Positions 6,729 through 11,146 of a stretch of 11,146 bases of DNA are shown here, piece by piece (the stretch's first letter is position 1; the number at the start of each line of letters is the position of its first letter). Made by a program: the position numbers and the translations under genes. Origin of the DNA: Pseudomonadota bacterium (GTDB lineage: Bacteria; Desulfobacterota; Syntrophia; Syntrophales; JADFWA01); contig JADFWA010000338.1 in the NCBI GenBank assembly GCA_015222855.1, forward strand, positions 1 through 11,146, read 5' to 3'. The notes under the pieces are model-generated. The model made no database searches and was not told the DNA's origin. It saw nothing but the letters and a program-made list of their open reading frames with translations.

Positions 6729-7154
6729 ATGTCACTTTCAAGAGAGGAAATCAGGAATACCCTGAAACAATGGAATCTGGCATGGAATAACCATGATCTC
6801 GATGAAGTTATGCGGCTCTTTCATGATGAAATACTGTTTGATAACTGGACCGGAGGAAAAGCCAGGGGAAAGGAAGCGCTCCGGAAGGCATGGTCTCCGT
6901 GGTTTGCAAATCACGGGGGTTTTCGATTTACAGAGGAAGAAACCTTTATCGATGAAAAGGAACAAAAAGTTCTTTACCGATGGCTGCTTGAATGGCCTTC
7001 GTTTGAAAAAGGCTATGAAGGAAGGCCTGAGAAACGGCGTGGTATAGATGTTTTCCACTTTCGAGATGGAAAGATTATAAAGAAACTTACGTATTCCAAG
7101 ACAACCGTTGATATAGATGGAGAAAGAGTTTCGCTTCTTGTCCCGGGCAAGTAA
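6729..7154 (+). CDS. SnoaL/NTF2-like fold protein
   Basis: A 141-residue single-domain protein matching the SnoaL-like / nuclear transport factor 2 superfamily. It opens with a helix (EEIRNTLKQWNLAWNNHDLDEVMRL, summarised from residues 5-29), followed by 'FHDEILFDNW..GKARGKEALRKAW', the alternating strands and the closing 'GIDVFHFRDGKIIKKLTY' typical of the cone-shaped fold. Members include polyketide cyclases, limonene-epoxide hydrolase-like enzymes and many uncharacterised proteins; no specific activity can be given. The start is well supported by AGAGGAG at 6716-6722, six bases before the ATG. The gene stands 63 bases after the flavoprotein gene and may be cotranscribed with it or use its own TATAAT. 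It converges on the malic enzyme gene. Confidence 0.83.
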   Translation: MSLSREEIRNTLKQWNLAWNNHDLDEVMRLFHDEILFDNWTGGKARGKEALRKAWSPWFANHGGFRFTEEETFIDEKEQKVLYRWLLEWPSFEKGYEGRPEKRRGIDVFHFRDGKIIKKLTYSKTTVDIDGERVSLLVPGK

Positions 7155-7191
7155 TTGAAGCTTTCCGTCTGCTGCCGCGGAATCTTTGAAA

Positions 7192-7249
7192 TGTAGGGTG
7201 GCATTTTATATGCCACCGTTTGCGGTCGGGTGTAAAACCCGACCCTACA
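7192..7249. repeat. 58-base double-hairpin palindromic element
   Basis: Terminal inverted repeat TGTAGGG (7192-7198) and CCCTACA (7243-7249) enclose two perfect 8-bp hairpins: GGTGGCAT/ATGCCACC (7197-7204, 7210-7217) and GGTCGGGT/ACCCGACC (7224-7231, 7237-7244), each with a 5-base loop. The whole could also fold as a cruciform. It shares the GTAGGG terminus with the hairpin at 5162. It lies between two convergent genes and could stop transcription from both sides. Its compact shape and clean ends suggest a non-autonomous mobile repeat. Confidence 0.75.
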
Positions 7250-7272
7250 GGAAATGCGCTTGCCATGCATTT

Positions 7273-8646
7273 TCAGCGTGCGGGGTCTGCGGCACGTCTT
7301 ACCGCCTCCGCGACTTTTTTGTGAACTCCGGGGTTCATGAAATTTGGAGTAACTTCATGCTTGCCTGCCAGGGCCGCGAGTGTTTCCGCGGCCTTGAATT
7401 TCATGGGGTAGGTAATTTTTGAAGCACAGGCATCAAGCGCACCCCGTATAATGCCTGGGAAGGCGAGACAATTATTCACCGTTCTGCCGTCAAGGGCGAT
7501 TGCGGCGCCTGCCTCCAATGCATCTTTGGGCCATATTTCGGGGACAGGATTGGCGAGGGCGAGAACAATGGGGTCTTTATTCATATCGCGCACCATATCC
7601 TTTGAAACCAGGTTCGGGGCTGAAACACCGATAAAGATATCTTTCCTTTTCATGACCTCTTCTAAAGAGCCTTTTTCTTTATCTTTATTGGTAAGTTCCG
7701 CGATGGCCTTTTTATAGATGTTCATATTTCCCATTCTGCCTTTGTAGATTGCCCCTTTCCTGTCGCAGATAATTATATATTTAAATCCATACTCCAGTAA
7801 TATCTTGCAAACGGCCATACCCGCCGCGCCGGCGCCGCTGATTACGATATGCGCCTTTACTTTTTGCTTGTTCACCAGATCCAATGCCTTTATTAAAGAG
7901 GCCAGGATAACCGTCGCTGTGCCATGCTGATCGTCATGGAATACGGGGATTGACACCTTTTCCTGCAGCTTTTCTTCAACTTCAAAACAGAGTGGCGCCT
8001 TTATATCCTCTATCATTATCACACTGAATGTTTTTGATATTGCCTCAAGGGTATCGACGATCCGGTCGGCATTATCACTTTCTATCAGGATGGGAACGCA
8101 ACTAACGCCTGCCATTTTATTGAGTATGACCGACTTGCCTTCCATGACCGGCATCCCCGCCAGCACACCGATATCACCGAGCCCCAGCACTGCGGAGCCG
8201 TTTGTGGCGATACAGACTGTGTTGCCGATGGAGGTGTATTTCCGCGCTTCTTCGGGGTTTTCGATGATATAGTTGCAAGCTTGGGCGACACCGGGGGTGT
8301 AGACCATTCTCAACTCATTCAACGTATCTATTTTTACCGTGGGTGTGACGGCTATTTTACCGCCCTGATGGATATGCAGCACCTCGTCTTCAACGGAGAT
8401 TATCTTATAGCCTTTGAGTTTTTTTAACGCACCGATGGTGTCTGAGAAGTGTTTTTTGTTGTCAAAGTATACTACGATATCGCGGGTAATATACTGAGAG
8501 GTGAGATGTACCTTGGTGATATCACCCAGGGCCGCACCATGTTTTCCCACTTCCAGGGCAAATTGCCCGAAGGCGCCGGGCACATCATGAATCCTGACCC
8601 TGATTTTCTTCACGATTTTAAAGGAATATTTTTCTGTCTCCGGCAT
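7273..8646 (-). CDS. ACT-domain malic enzyme (oxidative decarboxylating)
   Basis: A 457-residue enzyme converting malate to pyruvate and CO2 with reduction of NAD(P). Residues about 12-90 form an N-terminal ACT-like domain (IRVRIHDVPGAFGQFALEVG start), a likely allosteric ligand sensor. The catalytic Tyr is in VYTPGV at 115-120 and the catalytic Lys is in MEGK at 168-171. The metal ligands lie in EDIKAP (213-218) and HDDQHGTA (237-244). The nucleotide-binding motif is GAGAAGMA at 271-278. NAD preference is usual in this group but is not proven by sequence. The gene ends 23 bases from the palindromic element. The start codon has only a weak AGGA about 12 bases upstream; a perfect TATAAT lies 40 bases before it. 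It links C4 acids to pyruvate in central metabolism. Confidence 0.94.
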   Translation of the reverse strand: MPETEKYSFKIVKKIRVRIHDVPGAFGQFALEVGKHGAALGDITKVHLTSQYITRDIVVYFDNKKHFSDTIGALKKLKGYKIISVEDEVLHIHQGGKIAVTPTVKIDTLNELRMVYTPGVAQACNYIIENPEEARKYTSIGNTVCIATNGSAVLGLGDIGVLAGMPVMEGKSVILNKMAGVSCVPILIESDNADRIVDTLEAISKTFSVIMIEDIKAPLCFEVEEKLQEKVSIPVFHDDQHGTATVILASLIKALDLVNKQKVKAHIVISGAGAAGMAVCKILLEYGFKYIIICDRKGAIYKGRMGNMNIYKKAIAELTNKDKEKGSLEEVMKRKDIFIGVSAPNLVSKDMVRDMNKDPIVLALANPVPEIWPKDALEAGAAIALDGRTVNNCLAFPGIIRGALDACASKITYPMKFKAAETLAALAGKHEVTPNFMNPGVHKKVAEAVRRAADPAR

Positions 8647-8686
8647 GACAATAAGGTTCCTGGAATTGATATTAAAAGATGACAGG

Positions 8687-8692
8687 ATTATA
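8687..8692 (-). promoter_or_regulatory. -10 box for the malic enzyme gene
   Basis: On the minus strand this reads a perfect TATAAT, which would place the transcript start near 8680 and give a leader of about 34 bases. The matching -35 is poor (TGCAAA at an 18-base spacing), so activation by a bound factor is plausible. Confidence 0.45.
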
Positions 8693-8695
8693 AGG

Positions 8696-8710
8696 AATCA
8701 AGTCTTGATT
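8696..8710. promoter_or_regulatory. Perfect 7-1-7 palindrome, candidate operator
   Basis: AATCAAG, one base, CTTGATT: a perfect 15-base dyad. It lies four bases upstream of the malic enzyme TATAAT, in the spacer between the expected -35 and -10 positions. It is too tight to be a good RNA hairpin, which favours a protein binding site. The regulator is unknown. Confidence 0.45.
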
Positions 8711-8745
8711 TTTGCACTTAGTCTGAGTTGTTGATAGAGGCGACC

Positions 8746-9552
8746 TTATAAACCTTCCACCGCTGTCACCAAAACGCGGCGATTCAGGGCGCGGCCTTCC
8801 TCGGTATCATTTGGTGCGATGGGTTCACTCTTCCCGTAAGCCTTCGGAATGAACCGTGTGGATGCTATTCCATGTCTTTCCATAAGATAACTCATTACGG
8901 CTTTTGCTCTTTTCAGGGAAAGAGCGTAGTTATAATCCTCTGAACCTACGATATCGGCGTGACCCGCTAAAATGATTGATACTTTTGGGAGTTTTCTTTT
9001 TAATACAATGCCGATCTCGTCCAGGAGGTCATAATAAGAGGATTTAATGTCGGCACGATTGAAGTCAAAGTGGATAATGGGTGCATTTTTTGAAGAGAGG
9101 TAATCGGCTAAATTAATATATCTGATTCCCTCTTCTTCCTTCAGCAGGCCCAGCCATTCCTGGGCGCCTTTGTGCCCCAGACGGGCAGCCATTTCCATGT
9201 CTTTCCTGCCCTGTTCATTATTGATCATGTAGAAATTTACAAGGGCGCGTTCGTAGTAAGCATCGGCGTTTTTCGGGTCGAGCTCTATGGCAGTGGTAAA
9301 ATCATCACGGGTCTGTAAACAGTTGGTTGGATCGAGGGCGAAATGTGCTTTCCCCCTTCTGAGATAGGCATCGACATATTTTCGATTGAGTTTAATGGTC
9401 CTTGTGTATGCTTTAATCGCCTCTTTGTAATTTTTTTGTTCTTCGAGACTGATTCCCTGTACAAATTGTTCCTTTGCCGTTTCTGCTAAAGCGGACTGCC
9501 AGGACACAAAAAAGGCAAAAATGAGAACAAAACTGAATAATATCTTTTTCAT
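8746..9552 (-). CDS. TPR repeat and OmpA-like peptidoglycan-binding protein
   Basis: A 268-residue exported protein. Residues 1-23 form a signal peptide (two lysines, a hydrophobic core, cut after ALA). TPR-like helical repeats follow, with EQFVQGISLEEQKNYKEAI-type and 'LDPKNADAYYERALV'-type units between about 25 and 135. From about 158 an OmpA C-terminal domain begins with HFDFNRADI. Asp200 in GHAD and Arg215 in the LSLKRA segment are 15 residues apart, exactly the spacing of the two OmpA residues that hold diaminopimelate, and EGRALNRRV near the end completes the signature. It probably anchors the envelope to peptidoglycan while the TPRs bind a partner. It has no lipobox cysteine. The start is supported by GAGG six bases upstream. 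It sits alone between hisF and the malic enzyme. Confidence 0.9.
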   Translation of the reverse strand: MKKILFSFVLIFAFFVSWQSALAETAKEQFVQGISLEEQKNYKEAIKAYTRTIKLNRKYVDAYLRRGKAHFALDPTNCLQTRDDFTTAIELDPKNADAYYERALVNFYMINNEQGRKDMEMAARLGHKGAQEWLGLLKEEEGIRYINLADYLSSKNAPIIHFDFNRADIKSSYYDLLDEIGIVLKRKLPKVSIILAGHADIVGSEDYNYALSLKRAKAVMSYLMERHGIASTRFIPKAYGKSEPIAPNDTEEGRALNRRVLVTAVEGL

Positions 9553-9586
9553 TACTTACCTCGGCGATTCATGCATTTTTATTGGA

Positions 9587-9616
9587 ATTATTACAAAGAC
9601 ATATCAATGTTAACAA
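9587..9616 (-). promoter_or_regulatory. Possible promoter for the TPR-OmpA gene
   Basis: On the minus strand, TTGTTA (9611-9616, 4 of 6) and AATAAT (9587-9592, 5 of 6) are separated by 18 bases in the gap after hisF. The start would lie about 27 bases before the ATG. The region is AT-rich, so chance matches are easy. Confidence 0.3.
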
Positions 9617-9646
9617 AAACCTGTTTTTATATCAAGAAAAATGGTG

Positions 9647-10411
9647 TTACAAATTAACCTGCAACCCCTTTTTTTGCAGATATTCCTTGACCTCCCTGAT
9701 GCTGAAGATGCGATAGTGAAAGACAGAGGCTGCCAGTAAAATCTGCGCGCCACCCTGAACAACCGCTTCATAGAAATGTTCCAGCTTTCCAGCGCCGCCG
9801 GAGGCGATCACCGGGAGGTCTACGGCATCTGAAATAGCCTTTGTGAATTCCAGATCGTATCCGGCTTGAGTTCCATCGCCATCCATACTGGTCGGCAGAA
9901 TAACTCCGGCGCCAAGTTCCTGACATTGTCTGGCCCAAGCCACGGCATCTTTGCCTACGGGGTTGGTGCCTCCTGAGACAACCAGTTCAAATCCTGAGGG
10001 CATCTCCTTATTCCTTTTGGCGTCGATAGCCACGGCCACCTTCTCTGAACCGAAAGCTTTTGCCGCCTGCCTGACCAGATCAGGGTCCTTGACGGCAGCG
10101 CTGTTCATGGAGATTTTATCGGCGCCGGCATCAAGGACCATCTCGATGTCTTCCAGAGAGGTTATACCGCCGCCCATTGTCAATGGGATGGTTATAACTG
10201 ATGAAACGCTTTTAACCCATTCCAGCCTGCTCTTTCGGTTTTCCACCGTCGCGGCTATATCCAGGATGGCCAACTCATCAGCCCCTTCCTTTTCATAAAA
10301 TATCGCATTTTCGACGGGGTCACCCGCGTCTTTCAAATCCACAAAATGTATGCCCTTGACTACACGTCCGTCTTTCATGTCAAGGCACGGCATGATTTTT
10401 ACTGTACTCAT
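9647..10411 (-). CDS. hisF: Imidazole glycerol phosphate synthase subunit HisF
   Basis: A 254-residue TIM barrel that joins PRFAR and ammonia to form imidazole glycerol phosphate and AICAR in histidine synthesis, working with the glutaminase HisH. The catalytic aspartates fall at the same numbers as in the well-studied HisF: Asp11 in CLDMKDGRV and Asp130 in VAIDAK. The phosphate-binding segments GGG (80-82), ASGGAG (203-208) and AAS (227-229) are present. The usual TSMDRDGT is TSMDGDGT here (174-181), and the segment before it reads VILP rather than EILL. No hisH or other his gene is in view. The start is certain: GGAGGAG ends five bases before the ATG, and the ATG overlaps the recA stop (ATGA), so translation is coupled to recA. 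A paralogue with another role is a lesser possibility. Confidence 0.92.
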   Translation of the reverse strand: MSTVKIMPCLDMKDGRVVKGIHFVDLKDAGDPVENAIFYEKEGADELAILDIAATVENRKSRLEWVKSVSSVITIPLTMGGGITSLEDIEMVLDAGADKISMNSAAVKDPDLVRQAAKAFGSEKVAVAIDAKRNKEMPSGFELVVSGGTNPVGKDAVAWARQCQELGAGVILPTSMDGDGTQAGYDLEFTKAISDAVDLPVIASGGAGKLEHFYEAVVQGGAQILLAASVFHYRIFSIREVKEYLQKKGLQVNL

Positions 10412-11145
10412 AATGTCTCCTCCTGTGCCTTCAGCCCGAACTTTTCCCGCACCTCTCCCTCTATCTGTTTCGTGGTGTCAGGATTTTCCTTGAGGAAGCC
10501 CTTGGCATTTTCCCTTCCCTGTGCCATTCTTTCGCCCTTGTATGAATACCAGGCGCCGCTTTTCTCGACGATTCCGTTATCTGCGGCGAGGTCAAGAATG
10601 TCTCCTTCTTTTGAAATACCCTCGCCGAAGATGATGTCAAATTCGGTCTGCCTGAAGGGTGGGGCGACCTTGTTCTTTACCACCTTGACCCTTGTTCTGT
10701 TCCCTATGATATTCTCGCTCTGTTTGATAGGGGTCGTCTTTCTTATGTCGAGGCGCATCGTTGAGTAAAATTTGAGGGCATTGCCACCGGTTGTGGTTTC
10801 CGGGTTGCCGAAAAAGACCCCTATTTTCATCCTTATCTGGTTGATGAAGATGACGGTTGTCCTGGATTTGCCGATGCTTCCCGTGAGCTTTCTAAGGGCC
10901 TGGGACATGAGCCTTGCCTGTAGTCCCATCTGCGCGTCGCCCATTTCCCCGTCAAGTTCCGCCCTGGGCACGAGGGCGGCCACGGAATCTATAATCAGGA
11001 CATCCAGCGCCGCGCTTCTGACCAGGGTCTCGGCAATTTCCAGCGCCTGCTCGCCTGTATCGGGTTGGGATATGAGCAGATCATCGGTATTGACGCCGAT
11101 CTTTCTGGCGTAGGTTACATCAAGGGCATGTTCCGCGTCTATGAA
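10408..11145 (-). CDS. recA: Recombinase RecA, C-terminal part (5' end outside window)
   Basis: The reading frame is open from the window edge (11145) to the TGA at 10408-10410, giving 245 residues that start at FIDAEHALD, about residue 92 of E. coli RecA. The first 90 or so residues, including Walker A, lie beyond the window. Visible signatures are [11 protein letters not shown], Walker [12 protein letters not shown], loop-1 region [30 protein letters not shown], the ATPase/DNA loop [15 protein letters not shown], and [14 protein letters not shown]. RecA forms filaments on single-stranded DNA for recombination and SOS induction. A GTG at 10983 lies inside Walker B's DSVAAL and is not the start. 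The last codons (KAQEETL) carry the hisF ribosome binding site, and the stop overlaps the hisF start. Confidence 0.97.
   Translation of the reverse strand, partial: FIDAEHALDVTYARKIGVNTDDLLISQPDTGEQALEIAETLVRSAALDVLIIDSVAALVPRAELDGEMGDAQMGLQARLMSQALRKLTGSIGKSRTTVIFINQIRMKIGVFFGNPETTTGGNALKFYSTMRLDIRKTTPIKQSENIIGNRTRVKVVKNKVAPPFRQTEFDIIFGEGISKEGDILDLAADNGIVEKSGAWYSYKGERMAQGRENAKGFLKENPDTTKQIEGEVREKFGLKAQEETL
10417..10423 (-). promoter_or_regulatory. hisF ribosome binding site inside recA
   Basis: The minus strand reads GGAGGAG, a near-ideal Shine-Dalgarno sequence, five bases before the hisF ATG. It is made of recA codons for Gln-Glu-Glu and precedes an ATGA stop/start overlap, so ribosomes finishing recA are placed to begin hisF. 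Confidence 0.75.
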
Positions 11146-11146
11146 T

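Noticed and set aside
9611..9628. AAAAACCTGTTTTT as a hisF terminator
   Set aside because: The stem is five A-T pairs with a 4-base loop, too weak to call.
10983..10983. GTG as a possible start of a short recA
   Set aside because: It falls inside the conserved DSVAAL of RecA, and the same frame stays open with perfect RecA sequence to the window edge.

Overview
The window looks like a housekeeping stretch of an anaerobic bacterial chromosome. It is most likely from a Thermodesulfobacteriota/Deltaproteobacteria-type organism (for example a Syntrophales or Desulfobacterales relative), perhaps uncultured. This taxonomic guess is an inference from several things: the ACT-domain malic enzyme, a short QueG-like double 4Fe-4S protein, a TPR-OmpA lipid-free outer-membrane type protein, and the style of the intergenic repeats. 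No phage, CRISPR array, integrase, transposase, rRNA or tRNA gene was seen.

Layout: (1) 166-2055, minus: a DinG/Rad3-type Fe-S helicase, with a short repeat copy downstream of it at the window edge. (2) 2056-2483: a 428-base gap with no intact gene. It holds a possible frameshifted membrane-protein remnant and a short 'attcggggacag' dispersed-repeat type string. (3) 2484-5165, plus: a run of four genes, namely a D-isomer-specific 2-hydroxyacid dehydrogenase, a double 4Fe-4S QueG-like protein, a broken flavodoxin-fold NAD(P)H:FMN reductase, and a zinc-ribbon class I methyltransferase. (4) 5146-5378: a repeat-rich intergenic block with a near-perfect hairpin, two full copies and one inverted fragment of a GAGTAGTTAC-ended repeat, and a promoter-like TTGACA. 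(5) 5379-7154, plus: an AT-rich HI0933/YhiN-family flavoprotein and a SnoaL/NTF2-like protein. (6) 7192-7249: a 58-base palindromic element with two hairpins, between convergent genes. (7) 7273-11145, minus: ACT-domain malic enzyme, TPR-OmpA protein, HisF, and the C-terminal two thirds of RecA, which runs off the right edge.

How the genes fit together: recA and hisF overlap by four bases (ATGA), and a strong ribosome binding site for hisF lies inside the last codons of recA, so these two are translationally coupled. This is an odd partnership, with no hisH, hisA or other his gene in view. The 2-hydroxyacid dehydrogenase, Fe-S protein and reductase remnant are close together and mostly have clear ribosome binding sites. 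They look like a small redox operon of unknown substrate whose third member has decayed. The malic enzyme has its own perfect TATAAT box with a perfect 7-1-7 palindrome just upstream, a candidate operator.

I did not find a convincing new multi-gene system. The best leads are the decorated repeat elements, the recA-hisF coupling, the malic-enzyme palindrome and the two decayed loci. All identifications come from reading motifs; no database search was run.
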